Below are positions 28,209 through 36,733 of a stretch of 64,000 nt of DNA, piece by piece (position 1 is the stretch's first letter; every line of letters starts with the position of its first letter). Source of the stretch: Bradyrhizobium sp. Ash2021 (lineage in GTDB: Bacteria > Pseudomonadota > Alphaproteobacteria > Rhizobiales > Xanthobacteraceae). The notes beneath the pieces are model-generated. The model saw only the letters and a list, made by a program, of their open reading frames with translations. It was not told the origin of the DNA and did no database searches. The DNA is taken from positions 248,001-312,000 of the forward strand of contig NZ_CP100604.1 of the NCBI RefSeq assembly GCF_031202265.1, written 5' to 3'. A program made the translations under genes and the position numbers.

Positions 28209-28745
28209 TTAACTCGTGGCGATCCGGAGCATCTCGTCAAGCATCGCCTGTTGCCTCGCTTTCGGCAGCGGCCGGTCCGAAAGCGCAAAGCCGAGAAACG
28301 CCCAATAGAGGATTTGCGCCCGCGCCCGGGCCGTTTCCGCCGGCAGCCCCGACTGCCGCAGCAGGCTTTCGACATAGCCGAGCCGGCGCTGGTCGATCGC
28401 CTGCACCGCGGCGCGCGCGGCGGCATCGACGCTGGCCCAGGTGCGGACCGCGTTCTCCAGCGCCAGCCGCTCGCCGAACACCCGGCGCAGCAGCAGCGTC
28501 AGCGGGTTTTCATGTTTCGACGCCGCCTCGACATTGGCGATGATCTGTTCGGCGGCGACCTCGCGCCACTGCTTCAGGATCGCGGCGTGGAACGCGCCGA
28601 TGTCGGCGAAATGCCAGTAGAAACTGCCGCGCGACACCCCCATCGCCTTCGCCAGCGGCTCGGCCTTGAGCGCCGTGAAGCCGTCGCGGGCCAGCGTTTT
28701 CAGGCCCTGGTCGAGCCAGTCCTTGGCGGAGAGTTGGTCGGTCAT
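28209..28745 (-). CDS. TetR-family transcriptional regulator
   Basis: A 178-residue repressor-type protein. The N-terminal helix-turn-helix includes [24 protein letters not shown], and the C-terminal half is a helical ligand-binding region. ATG at 28745 (MTDQLSAKD) is the family start. It is divergent from a small membrane protein gene, and two palindromes in the 94-bp gap are probable binding sites for it. The effector is unknown. Confidence 0.9.
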   Translation of the reverse strand: MTDQLSAKDWLDQGLKTLARDGFTALKAEPLAKAMGVSRGSFYWHFADIGAFHAAILKQWREVAAEQIIANVEAASKHENPLTLLLRRVFGERLALENAVRTWASVDAAARAAVQAIDQRRLGYVESLLRQSGLPAETARARAQILYWAFLGFALSDRPLPKARQQAMLDEMLRIATS

Positions 28746-28770
28746 GTCGGGTTCCCTGCGACAATCCACC

Positions 28771-28784
28771 ATACACAACTGTAT
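28771..28784. promoter_or_regulatory. Probable TetR operator 1
   Basis: ATACACAACTGTAT is an imperfect palindrome with arms ATACAC and CTGTAT around AA. It shares its pattern with the second site, whose centre is 43 bases away, consistent with binding by one repressor at both divergent promoters. Confidence 0.65.
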
Positions 28785-28813
28785 TGACAGGCGCCAGAAG
28801 CCGCGGCACAACT

Positions 28814-28827
28814 ATACAGCACTGTAT
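28814..28827. promoter_or_regulatory. Probable TetR operator 2
   Basis: ATACAGCACTGTAT has perfect 6-base arms ATACAG and CTGTAT around CA. It lies directly before the ribosome-binding site (GGAGG) of the membrane protein gene, where a bound repressor would block its transcription. Confidence 0.7.
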
Positions 28828-28839
28828 GGAGGCATCTCG

Positions 28840-29190
28840 ATGCGCGATCTGATCTTGCAATGCGCGGGCGCCGCCGGAATCGTGGTCGCCCTGATTCACG
28901 GCGCGCTCGGCGAAACCAAGGTATTCGCCAGGGCGACGATCGAGCCGGAGCGCTTGAGGACCCTGATCCGGCTGGTCTGGCAGGCCGGCACGGTGGCCTG
29001 GATCGGCGGCGGGGTGCTGCTGATCGCAGCTCCCTCGATGGGATCGGAGAGCGCGCGGCACTGGATCGTCGCCACCATCATCGCGGTCTACGCCTTCGCC
29101 GCCGCCGCCAATGCCTGGTGGTCGCGCGGCCGCGGCTTTGGCTGGAAGGCGCTCGGCGCAGTGGTCGTGCTCGCGGCGGCCGGGTACTAG
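28840..29190 (+). CDS. Small four-helix membrane protein under TetR control
   Basis: A 116-residue protein with about four hydrophobic segments (GAAGIVVALIHGAL, the WIGGGVLLIAAP region, IVATIIAVYAFAAAANAWW and ALGAVVVLAAAGY), and charged loops between. I do not recognise a named family. The start ATG at 28840 has GGAGG a few bases upstream. It is divergent from the TetR gene, and its upstream region holds both predicted operators, so it is the probable target. The stop codon overlaps the start of a repeat. Confidence 0.75.
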   Translation: MRDLILQCAGAAGIVVALIHGALGETKVFARATIEPERLRTLIRLVWQAGTVAWIGGGVLLIAAPSMGSESARHWIVATIIAVYAFAAAANAWWSRGRGFGWKALGAVVVLAAAGY

Positions 29191-29402
29191 AGCATTTTCC
29201 GACTCGGTGGCTTCATCCTTCGAGACGCATCGCGGAGCCTGTCATCGGGCCCGCATTCGCGCGACCCGTTGGCGATGCTCCTCAGGATGAGGTCTGAAAT
29301 CCTCATGGTGAGGAGCACGGCACCGCCGTGCGTCTCGAACCATGAAGCCGCGGCTACGCGACCACGAGTCGAACCACCTGGAAAATGCTCTAGCCGCTGT
29401 TC
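29189..29402. repeat. Composite palindromic repeat with an embedded CGTCATTGC-family segment
   Basis: Outer arms AGAGCATTTTCC and GGAAAATGCTCT enclose inner pairs CATCCTTCGAGACG with CGTCTCGAACCATG, and CTCAGGATGAGG with CCTCATGGTGAGG. A stretch near 29231-29272 reads GCGGAGCCTGTCATCGGG and then GCGCGACCCG, nearly the same as part of the repeat at 10365-10484. The unit looks like a mosaic of two repeat types. Confidence 0.75.
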
Positions 29403-29517
29403 ATCACGCGGAGACCCAGGCTTTGATCCGGGAATGCCTCCTGGAGCGAGGCGGGATTTAAGTCGCCGCGACCCGAGCGAAGCGGCGGACTCGTGTCAGC
29501 GAGAGAAAGCTATTGCT

Positions 29518-29955
29518 TCATCCCTTCTTGCTTTTGGTATCTTTCGCGCGCGCGGCCGCGGGCGCTTTCTTTTTCACGGGCGCTTTCTTCTTCATTTTGC
29601 TCTGATTGTAATCGATGGCGGCACGGACCAGATTTTTCAGCGCACGCTCATCAATCTTGTCACCCTCGAAAAGATCGATCGCTCGCCACGCGCTGCCTCC
29701 GAGCCCCGCGTTGAAGAGCTTGTCGGGATCCGGGAGCTTCGCCCCGTGGGTAAAGGTAAGCTTCACCTTCTCCTTGTGGGCGTTGCCGACCGCGATCATC
29801 CCGTCGCGCGACCACACCGGACTTCCCATCCACTTCCACTCCTCTGATATCTCGCGGTCGGCCTCGAGGATGCTCTTGCGGATGCTGGCCAAGGTCTTGC
29901 CACGCCAATCCCCGAGTTTCGCGATCAGCTGGTCGATCTGTTCCGATGGCTTCAT
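29518..29955 (-). CDS. DUF1801-domain protein with a basic tail
   Basis: A 145-residue protein of the DUF1801 (YdhG-like) fold, with the family segments KWMGSPVWSRDGMI and KVKLTFTHGAKLPDP and a C-terminal lysine-rich tail (MKKKAPVKKKAPAAARAK) typical of low-complexity nucleic-acid-binding tails. The function is not established. ATG at 29955 is preferred over an in-frame start 13 codons upstream. It stands alone between a repeat and the cytochrome b561 operon. Confidence 0.82.
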   Translation of the reverse strand: MKPSEQIDQLIAKLGDWRGKTLASIRKSILEADREISEEWKWMGSPVWSRDGMIAVGNAHKEKVKLTFTHGAKLPDPDKLFNAGLGGSAWRAIDLFEGDKIDERALKNLVRAAIDYNQSKMKKKAPVKKKAPAAARAKDTKSKKG

Positions 29956-30000
29956 TGGATCTTTCTCATGTCCGATGGGGTGGTCAGTGACCACTTCATT

Positions 30001-30555
30001 TTATTTTTCTGCGGGAACGATCGTGCGTCGCCCGAACCACATGCGGCGGAACAGGCCGTCTTTCAGCACGAACTGATGATAGAGCGCGGCCGCGATATGC
30101 GCCGCAATCAGAATGGCCAGCAGCGTTGCCAGAGCCGCATGGGCCTGGAATGTGGGCAACACGGCGAAAGAGTCGGGCAGAGCTTCGCCATTGGGCTGGA
30201 ACGCGCCGCTGATGAGCCACCCGGTGGACCATCCGCTGGCGATCATCAAGAACACGATCACATAGAAGCTCTGGTGCGCAATCGAGGCCAGCCGGTCGAG
30301 CCGGGGCGAACCGGTCGTCGCCGTTGCCGGACGGGCGCTCCATCTGCGTATGATGAGGCGCAGGATCATCAATACGAGCACGAACATGCCACCCGCCATG
30401 TGCCACACCAGGATATCGAGTTTCTTCGGATCGGTGTTCGGCATATCCGCAAGCACGAAGAAACCGAGACATAGAAGGCCAATGATCATCAGCGCGAGCA
30501 ACCAGTGCAGCGCGACGAGCACGGGCTGGTAGCGCGAGGCGAGGGTGCGGCTCAC
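30001..30555 (-). CDS. Cytochrome b561-type membrane protein
   Basis: A 184-residue protein with four transmembrane helices and the histidines expected for two b-type haems: HWLLALMIIG in helix 1, LVWHMAGGMF in helix 2, the AHQSFYVIVF region in helix 3, and the FQAHAALATLLAILIAAH segment in helix 4. Such proteins pass electrons to quinones or periplasmic partners. It starts at a GTG that overlaps the SRPBCC stop by four bases (GTGA), so it is the last gene of an ArsR-SRPBCC-b561 operon. Confidence 0.9.
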   Translation of the reverse strand: MSRTLASRYQPVLVALHWLLALMIIGLLCLGFFVLADMPNTDPKKLDILVWHMAGGMFVLVLMILRLIIRRWSARPATATTGSPRLDRLASIAHQSFYVIVFLMIASGWSTGWLISGAFQPNGEALPDSFAVLPTFQAHAALATLLAILIAAHIAAALYHQFVLKDGLFRRMWFGRRTIVPAEK

Positions 30556-30962
30556 GACAGGCCTCCCACCACGCGTTCGAGGTCTGCGAAGAATTTCTCC
30601 CAGCCGATCTTGGCGCCCTGATAGGCCTGCCCCTGACCCGGCCCGAAGCCCGACTGCTCCATGCGCAGGTGGGTCCCCGTGCGCGTAGGGGTGAGAGTCC
30701 AGGTGACGACACTCTCGAGGCCATAGGCTGCCCACGTGTAAGACAGCGTTCTGTTCGGCTCGACTGCCACTACCTGACAGTCGACCGCGCCCCAGTCGGC
30801 GCGAAAATTGAAACGATGGTCGAGGACAGGCTTGAAGTCGCTCTTCATCAGCCACTCCTCGATCAGGTGCGGTTGCGTGAGCGCACGCCAGATCTTTTCC
30901 GGCGGATGAGGTACCTCCCGTTCGACAACGACGGAGCGCGTTTTGGTCGCAGCATTGCTCAT
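30552..30962 (-). CDS. SRPBCC/AHSA1-type ligand-binding protein
   Basis: A 136-residue START-like protein of the AHSA1/SRPBCC family with REVPHPPEKIWRALTQP at the N-terminus and the EQSGFGPGQ motif before the C-terminal helix (KIGWEKFFADLERVVGGL). Members bind small hydrophobic ligands, but the ligand here is unknown. Its ATG overlaps the ArsR stop (ATGA) and its stop overlaps the cytochrome start (GTGA), so all three genes are translationally coupled. ArsR-SRPBCC pairs are common in soil bacteria. Confidence 0.88.
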   Translation of the reverse strand: MSNAATKTRSVVVEREVPHPPEKIWRALTQPHLIEEWLMKSDFKPVLDHRFNFRADWGAVDCQVVAVEPNRTLSYTWAAYGLESVVTWTLTPTRTGTHLRMEQSGFGPGQGQAYQGAKIGWEKFFADLERVVGGLS

Positions 30963-31282
30963 TGGTCCATCCTCTTCAGCAGATCTTCGAGATGGTCGAA
31001 CCGGCTCTGCCAGAAGCCGGCCATCTGGCTGGTCCAGTCGATCAGCGGGGCCAGCGCGCCGAGCTGCGCGCTATAGTGCGTCTGGCGACCTTCGTGGCGG
31101 TCGCGCACCAGCCCGGCCTGCCTCAAAACCCCGAGATGCTTTGAGACCGCCGGTTGCGAGACCCCGGACTGAGCCGTCAGCGACCCCACGGTCTGCTCTC
31201 CTTCGCGGCACAGTCGCTCGAAGAGAGCCCGCCGGGTCGGATCGGCGAGCGTTCGGAACAGCACATCTTGAGCGTTCGGCAT
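30959..31282 (-). CDS. ArsR-family transcriptional regulator
   Basis: A 107-residue winged-helix repressor with RTLADPTRRALFERLCREGEQ and the recognition helix SGVSQPAVSKHLGVLRQAGLV. There are no metal-binding cysteines of the ArsR/SmtB type, so it probably senses something else. ATG at 31282 is preferred; an ATG six codons upstream is the alternative. It leads a coupled operon and is probably auto-regulated at the palindrome 31318-31333. Confidence 0.9.
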   Translation of the reverse strand: MPNAQDVLFRTLADPTRRALFERLCREGEQTVGSLTAQSGVSQPAVSKHLGVLRQAGLVRDRHEGRQTHYSAQLGALAPLIDWTSQMAGFWQSRFDHLEDLLKRMDQ

Positions 31283-31317
31283 CTGAGATCGATAACCCAT
31301 TGGCTATGGATCAACGT

Positions 31318-31333
31318 ATAACTTCCGAGTTAT
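31318..31333. promoter_or_regulatory. Probable ArsR operator
   Basis: ATAACTTCCGAGTTAT has perfect 6-base inverted arms around TCCG and lies about 35 bases before the ArsR start. The size and position fit an ArsR-type auto-operator. The remaining 31334-31582 stretch shows no further gene that I can support. Confidence 0.65.
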
Positions 31334-31582
31334 GTGTGAGTCAAGCCGGAAGCCTGGAGGGGCAGAATGAGCGATGGCGACGCGTGTGCAGTAACGCGCC
31401 GACGCTATAGTCAGCCGGCCGCTCCCTGCGCAGCGCCGCGCCTGATCCCCGAATTTACCATACCCCGTTGGTTATGCATGATCGTTATCGATCATCGGGG
31501 GCGTGGCGAGGCGGTGCCGCGCGTCCTATGGCTGCGATCCGCAGATGCCTGTGCTGCAACTTCGTAAACAGGGCCCAAAAAC

Positions 31583-32257
31583 CTACTGCAGCCCGGTGTC
31601 GCCGCTGGTGCGCTTCTTGGCGAGATCCATCTCGGTCACCGCGATCAGGATTTCGGCGCGGGTCTTCAGGTTCTGGGCTTCCAGCATCGCCTGCTTTTCC
31701 GCCGGGCCATAGGGCGACATCATCGCCAGCGCGTTGACCAGCGCCTCATTCGGCGCGCTCTCGATGCCTTCCCAATCGACTTTCAGATTGTTGGCTTCCA
31801 GAAAATCCGTCAGCACCTCGAGCAAGGCCTGGCGGTCCACTTCCTCTTCACCTTTGCGCGCGACAAAATCGTCGGCGTAGGAAAAGAAATCCACCTTGCA
31901 TTGCCGGTACGCCGTCAGCACGGTCAATTCCTCGACCACCTTGAAGCGCGCGATGCCGGTGAGTTCGAGGATGTAGCGGCCGTCGCCGGATTCGGCGAGC
32001 TGGGTGATGCGGCCGACGCAGCCGACGCGGAACAGCACCGGCCTCGCTTCGTCGCGGCTATGGGCTACATCGGGCTGGATCATCCCGATCAGCCGGTGGC
32101 CGTCGCGCAGCGCATCGTCGACCATCGCGAGATAGCGCGGCTCGAAGATGTTGAGCGGCATCTGGCCGCGCGGCAGCAGCAACGCGCCGGGTAGCGGAAA
32201 CACAGGGATCACTTCGGGAAGCTCGCCGGGTCCGCGGTATTCGGCATTGATCGGCAT
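31583..32257 (-). CDS. Lon N-terminal (LON substrate-binding) domain protein
   Basis: A 224-residue protein that matches the N-terminal substrate-binding domain of Lon protease alone, with LPEVIPVFPLPGALLLPRGQ, the family start motif, and LNIFEPRYLAMVDDAL. There is no ATPase or peptidase domain. Stand-alone LON-domain proteins are common in alphaproteobacteria, but their role is not established. It lies 103 bp downstream of the thioredoxin-like gene on the same strand and may share its transcript. Confidence 0.9.
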   Translation of the reverse strand: MPINAEYRGPGELPEVIPVFPLPGALLLPRGQMPLNIFEPRYLAMVDDALRDGHRLIGMIQPDVAHSRDEARPVLFRVGCVGRITQLAESGDGRYILELTGIARFKVVEELTVLTAYRQCKVDFFSYADDFVARKGEEEVDRQALLEVLTDFLEANNLKVDWEGIESAPNEALVNALAMMSPYGPAEKQAMLEAQNLKTRAEILIAVTEMDLAKKRTSGDTGLQ

Positions 32258-32360
32258 TTGCGGCCCCGGGTGCTCGTGAAGGCTCTACATTCAGGCACGT
32301 ATTGTTATCGCAAAACTGGTGTCCACCCCCGGATCACGTCCGAGGGCTTGCTGGTGCGGA

Positions 32361-33284
32361 CTACGAAAACAGGATCGTCGACAGCCGCTTGCGTCCGTCC
32401 ACGGTCGCCTCGTCGGCACCGCCCCACGCCTCGAAGAACTGCACCAGCTGTTTTCGCGCGGCGTCTTCGTTCCATTTGCGATCGCGTTTGACGATTTCAA
32501 GCAACTGGTTGGTCGCCTCGGCGCGGTTGCCCTGGGCGTTGAGCGCGGTCGCCAGATCAAATCGTGCCTGATGATCGAGCGGGTTTGCGGCAACTTTCTG
32601 TTCCAGCTCGGTCACCGGACCGACCGCTTGGGCCTGCTCGGCAAGCTCGATCGAGGCCTGCACCGCCTTGACGGCGGCGTCGTTGCGCTTGGATTCCGGC
32701 ACCATCGCGATGGTCTGCCTGGCCTGCTCGATCGCGCCCGTCGTCACGTAGCATTTCGCCAGCCCGGCGATCGCTGGGATGTTGGTGGCGTCGATCGCGA
32801 GCACTTCGGCATAGATCTGCGCCGCGGCAGCGGGATCGCCCTCCGCCAGCACCGCCTCTGCTTCCTGCAGAATTTCGGCGATGTTCGGCTCGCCCGGCGC
32901 GGCTACACCCTTGGTCAGCTTGTCGATGAAGGCGTTGACCTGGCTCTCCGGCACCGCGCCCATGAAACCGTCGGCGGGCTGGCCGTTGACGAAGGCGACC
33001 ACGGCCGGGATCGACTGGATTCCCATCTGGCCGGGAATCGCCGGATGCTCGTCGATATTCATCTTGACCAGTTTGACCTTGCCCTTGGCCGCGCGCACCG
33101 CCTTTTCGATGATCGGTGTCAGCTGCCGGCAAGGACCGCACCAGGGCGCCCAGAAGTCGATCAGCACCGGCTGGCGCTTCGACTCCTCGATGACGTCCTT
33201 GACGAAGGTCTGGGTGGTCGTCTCCTTGATCAGATCGGGTGCTGTCTGCGGCACCGCGGCGCCGCCCTGCTCAACTATGGTCAC
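32361..33284 (-). CDS. Thioredoxin-domain co-chaperone (YbbN/CnoX-like)
   Basis: A 307-residue cytoplasmic protein with an N-terminal thioredoxin domain (FWAPWCGPCRQLTP) and a C-terminal tetratricopeptide-like half (residues about 140-300). The active site is a full CGPC pair, unlike E. coli YbbN, which has SQHC. Members bind unfolded proteins and can pass them to chaperones under oxidative stress. The start is set at the GTG at 33284, which has GGGCGAGG before it; a TTG eight codons upstream is the alternative. Confidence 0.87.
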   Translation of the reverse strand: MTIVEQGGAAVPQTAPDLIKETTTQTFVKDVIEESKRQPVLIDFWAPWCGPCRQLTPIIEKAVRAAKGKVKLVKMNIDEHPAIPGQMGIQSIPAVVAFVNGQPADGFMGAVPESQVNAFIDKLTKGVAAPGEPNIAEILQEAEAVLAEGDPAAAAQIYAEVLAIDATNIPAIAGLAKCYVTTGAIEQARQTIAMVPESKRNDAAVKAVQASIELAEQAQAVGPVTELEQKVAANPLDHQARFDLATALNAQGNRAEATNQLLEIVKRDRKWNEDAARKQLVQFFEAWGGADEATVDGRKRLSTILFS

Positions 33285-33492
33285 GGTGTCCTCGCCCTGA
33301 TGTCTCAAAAAATCGGGCCTCTTCTAGCACGGCCCGGTCAGAAGTTCTCTCCCGCTAGATGGCGGTTTGGCCGCAAATTTCAATCGGTTCAACCAGCGAT
33401 CGACGGGCTCTGTTCCATCGGAGATCGGGTGGGTTTTGGCCTCCCAGCGTCCCGTGATGGCTGGCATCGCAGCCAATGAGGGAATTTGAGGC

Positions 33493-33927
33493 ATGGCAAA
33501 AGCCTATTACAGCACCGTGTTCGAACAGCCGGCCCCGGCGGTCTGGAAAATCGTCCGCGATTTCAACAATTATCCGGTCTGGGTCGGCGGCGCCGGCGAA
33601 AGCGAGATCGAAGACGGCAAATCCGGCGATACCGTGGGCGCCATTAGAAATGTGCTTTATCAGCAGCGGCGCATCCGCCAGCGGCTATTGGCGCAGTCCG
33701 ACGTCGAGCGTTCCCAGACCTACGAATTCGCCGGCGCGCCGACGCTGCCGGTGACCTACTATCGGGCCACCTTACGAATCACGCCGGTTGTCGATGGCGA
33801 CCGCGCTTTCGCCAAGTGGTGGGCGACCTTCGATTGCGACGCCGGCCAGCGCGACCAATTGACCGGGACCCTGGCGGCCTCGTTCGAAAAATGGCTCGAA
33901 TCGCTGCGCGACACGCTGGCGGCATGA
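33493..33927 (+). CDS. SRPBCC-type polyketide cyclase-like protein
   Basis: A 144-residue START-like protein of the polyketide_cyc2 type. The N-terminal segment AYYSTVFEQPAPAVWKIVRD and the internal RITPVVDGDRAFAKWWATFDCD match the family, as does the C-terminal helix. No ligand is known. It is divergent from the thioredoxin-like gene. tRNA-Gly follows about 195 bp downstream. Confidence 0.82.
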   Translation: MAKAYYSTVFEQPAPAVWKIVRDFNNYPVWVGGAGESEIEDGKSGDTVGAIRNVLYQQRRIRQRLLAQSDVERSQTYEFAGAPTLPVTYYRATLRITPVVDGDRAFAKWWATFDCDAGQRDQLTGTLAASFEKWLESLRDTLAA

Positions 33928-34121
33928 CCCGGGTTCCCCGCCCCGGGACCCGAAAGCCGCATATTCGGCAGTCCGGGCGTCGTTTCGGGCCGATTCGCCC
34001 ATATTTGCCAGAAAGCCCGGGCTATTTGGACGGGTTCGGACCGTGCGTGAACTGTTGCATTCACGGGCCGCATTTGGCATAGCTCTGCCGTTGTCGGCGA
34101 GCGATCGCCGCCATCTCGGAT

Positions 34122-34196
<75 letters not shown>

Positions 34197-34226
34197 GATT
34201 TTCTTGGAAATTGGCAGAGTTTGACG

Positions 34227-34253
34227 AAAGCCCGCAGACAAGCGGGCTTTTCG
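34227..34253 (+). terminator. Intrinsic terminator of tRNA-Gly
   Basis: A stem AGCCCGC (34229-34235) and GCGGGCT (34242-34248) is followed by TTTTCG, a little downstream of the tRNA 3' end. Confidence 0.85.
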
Positions 34254-34283
34254 TTTTGTGGCGCGCTCGGCGCGGCCCGACAT

Positions 34284-34934
34284 TCAAGCAAGCGTAGCGA
34301 TCTCACTTTCGGGATCCAGATGCTTCGGCCGCCAGCCAAGCTCGCGCTGCGCCTTCGCGCCGCTCAGCCGCTGATCGAGCGCGTAGCCGCGCGCCCATTC
34401 GCCGAGTTCGGCGGCGATCGCGTCGCAGGCCTCGCGATGGAAGACACCGCCGCGTGGCGCGTAGACCATCGCTGGATGAATCACGATGCCGTCGATGCCG
34501 GGTGCGGCGAGAACGCGCTGCAAATGCGGCACCATCCATGCGAATGCGGACAGGGGATTGAACGGCGTCTGTTCGGTCGCAACCTCGTCGCCAGTCGCGC
34601 CGAACAGCCAGCAGCCGCCGGTGTAGATGAAGCGCGGCTTGTTCGCCTGCCTGGCGAGCGCGGGCAACAATGCGTCGAGCAGGCGACGCTCGATTGCCTC
34701 CATGTCGGTGCTGAAATCGCAGGCCGCGTGAATCACCGCATCGATGCCGGCAAGCTTTCCGATCCATGGCGGGGGAAAAGCGATATTGCCGGCGATGGCG
34801 GTCGCCCCGAATTCGCCAAGTTTTGCCGCCGCATCGGATCGCGCCAGGCCCAAAACCTCAAGCCTGCGCGCGACGAGTTCGCGCACCACCGCCGAGCCGA
34901 TCGAGCCCGTCCCACCGAGAACGAAAACGCGCAA
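34284..34934 (-). CDS. Short NAD-dependent epimerase/dehydratase, probably internally deleted
   Basis: The N-terminal Rossmann motif GGTGSIG and the family segments FIYTGGCWLFG, VIHPAMVYAPRGG and a C-terminal GYALDQRLSGAKAQRELGWRPKH are clear. The typical region between them is missing: after GGVFHREACDAIAAELGEWA the text jumps to the C-terminal segment. The 216-residue protein is about 70 residues shorter than relatives I recall. The frame stays open, so it may be an in-frame deletion, and activity is uncertain. It ends 30 bases after the tRNA terminator on the opposite strand. Confidence 0.72.
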   Translation of the reverse strand: MRVFVLGGTGSIGSAVVRELVARRLEVLGLARSDAAAKLGEFGATAIAGNIAFPPPWIGKLAGIDAVIHAACDFSTDMEAIERRLLDALLPALARQANKPRFIYTGGCWLFGATGDEVATEQTPFNPLSAFAWMVPHLQRVLAAPGIDGIVIHPAMVYAPRGGVFHREACDAIAAELGEWARGYALDQRLSGAKAQRELGWRPKHLDPESEIATLA

Positions 34935-35256
34935 CGGTCAGCTCCTGTGTGGCAGCCCGCCGAATGCGCAAGCAGCAGCGTGCGATCATAACAGGCGTTC
35001 GCTCCCGGCGAATATTGCGGTGCAGCGCGGTCCGTCGCAAATCGGCCGTCGCAAAATCGCCTCAAAGCAGACCCTGCGCAAAGAAATTTTTCCTCAATTT
35101 GTTTTGACCTGACAGGGCCGCGCAAGGCGCGCTTCTCTCGCGCTTGGGATGTGCTACGATTTTCCGGTCTGAACCACTTCACCCAGACCACCAATCGTCT
35201 TTCGGGGCGTTCAATCAATAACAGCAGCTATCAGGCTGCACAGGGAGAGTGACGCG

Positions 35257-36516
35257 ATGAAATCGGCTTTCAATCGATCTATTCTTGCGCTCGCGGCGAT
35301 CGCGCTTGTCGCGGGGGCCGGCCAGGCCAACGCACAGCAAAAACCGCTGAAGAAATACGAGTCCGGCACCAAGGAATTCTGGACCCATCCGCCGGACGAC
35401 TGGTTCCTCGGCGATGAGACCGAGGCCCAGAAGGGCCTGGCGCCGCCGTCCGGTCCGCCGACCGGCTCTTCCGACGCCGAACTCGCGACGCTGATGAAGA
35501 AGATCAAGCTGCCGCCGGGCTTCAAGATCGAGGTCTATGCCTCCAACGTGCTGGCGGCGCGGCAGATGGCCTGGGGCGACAAGGGCACGCTGTTTGTCGG
35601 CTCCTTCGGCCTCGGCAACGTCTATGCGATCAAGGACAATGGCGGCAAGAAAGAGGTCAAGACCATCCTCAAGGGCCTCAACATGCCGACCGGCCTCGCC
35701 TTCAAGGACGGCGCGCTCTACGTCATCGCGGTCGACAAGCTGATCCGGTACGACAACGCCGAGGCCAATCTCGACAAGCTCGGCGACGGCAAGGTGGTCT
35801 ATGACGACATGCCGTCCTACGCCGCGCATGGCTGGAAGTATCTGGCCGCGGACAGTGAAGGCCGGTTCTATATCCCGTTCGGACCTCCCTTCAACATCGG
35901 CATTCCCCCGACCAGCGTGTCGCAGATCCGCCGCGTCGATCCCAAGACCGGCAACGCCGAAATCTACGCGCTCGGCGTCCGCAACAGCGTCGGCGGCGAC
36001 GTCGATCCGCGCTCCGGCAAATACTGGTTCACCGAAAACGCCCGCGACTGGATCAGCGACGATTTGCCCTCAGACAAGCTGAACATGATCTCGAAGATCG
36101 GCGAGCATTTCGGCTATCCCTATTGCCATCAGGGCAATCTGGAAGACACCAAGTTCGCGATGGGTCACAAGTGCTCGGAGTTCACCCCGCCCGTGCTCAA
36201 TCTCGGCGCCCATGTCGCTCCGCTCGGCATGAAGTTCTATACCGGCAATCAGTTCCCGCCGGAGTACAAGAACGCGATCCTGATCGCCGAACACGGCTCC
36301 TGGAACCGGCATAAGTACCAGGGCGCGCGGATCGTGCGCGTCAACGTCGGTCCGGACGGCAAGAATGCCAAGCAGGAAGTGTTTGCTTCCGGCTGGCTCG
36401 AAGGCGACCAGGGCTATCTCGGCCGCCCCGCCGACATCATCCTCGACAAGGATGGTTCGATTCTCGTTGCCGACGACTGGGCCGGCGCGATCTACCGCAT
36501 CAGCTACAAGAAATAA
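35257..36516 (+). CDS. L-sorbosone dehydrogenase-like beta-propeller protein (PQQ-type)
   Basis: A secreted protein of 419 residues with a signal peptide cut after GAGQANAQ. It has the family segments LPPGFKIEVYASNV, MAWGDKGTLFVGS, the calcium/quinone-site EHGSWNRHKYQGARIVRV and a C-terminal LVADDWAGAIYRI. PQQ-dependent sugar dehydrogenases of this type oxidise aldoses in the periplasm and pass electrons to cytochromes. A dihaem cytochrome c follows on the same strand, a likely electron partner, with a palindromic repeat between. The upstream gap (34935-35256) shows no gene. Confidence 0.83.
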   Translation: MKSAFNRSILALAAIALVAGAGQANAQQKPLKKYESGTKEFWTHPPDDWFLGDETEAQKGLAPPSGPPTGSSDAELATLMKKIKLPPGFKIEVYASNVLAARQMAWGDKGTLFVGSFGLGNVYAIKDNGGKKEVKTILKGLNMPTGLAFKDGALYVIAVDKLIRYDNAEANLDKLGDGKVVYDDMPSYAAHGWKYLAADSEGRFYIPFGPPFNIGIPPTSVSQIRRVDPKTGNAEIYALGVRNSVGGDVDPRSGKYWFTENARDWISDDLPSDKLNMISKIGEHFGYPYCHQGNLEDTKFAMGHKCSEFTPPVLNLGAHVAPLGMKFYTGNQFPPEYKNAILIAEHGSWNRHKYQGARIVRVNVGPDGKNAKQEVFASGWLEGDQGYLGRPADIILDKDGSILVADDWAGAIYRISYKK

Positions 36517-36613
36517 GGGCTGAAAAATCAGAGGCTGCGGTTGCTCGGGAACGAGTGACCGCAGTTTCGCGTTTTTAACGGTGCAGTTTGCGTCGCGCCT
36601 GACAAACAAATGT

Positions 36614-36716
36614 CGTCATTCCGGGCGCGAGTAAAACGAGCGAGCCCGGAATCCATAACCACGATCGTGAGTATGGATTCCGGGCCTGCGCCAAAGTGGC
36701 GCATCCCGGAATGACG
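36614..36716. repeat. CGTCATTCCGGG-type palindromic repeat
   Basis: Begins CGTCATTCCGGG and ends CCCGGAATGACG, with inner inverse pairs CCCGGAATCCATA and TATGGATTCCGGG. It lies between the sorbosone dehydrogenase-like and cytochrome genes. Confidence 0.85.
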
Positions 36717-36733
36717 AACGCGGTGGAACCGAA

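Noticed and set aside
31367..31567. 66-codon open frame after the ArsR operator
   Set aside because: No similarity, no ribosome-binding site and atypical composition; treated as intergenic.
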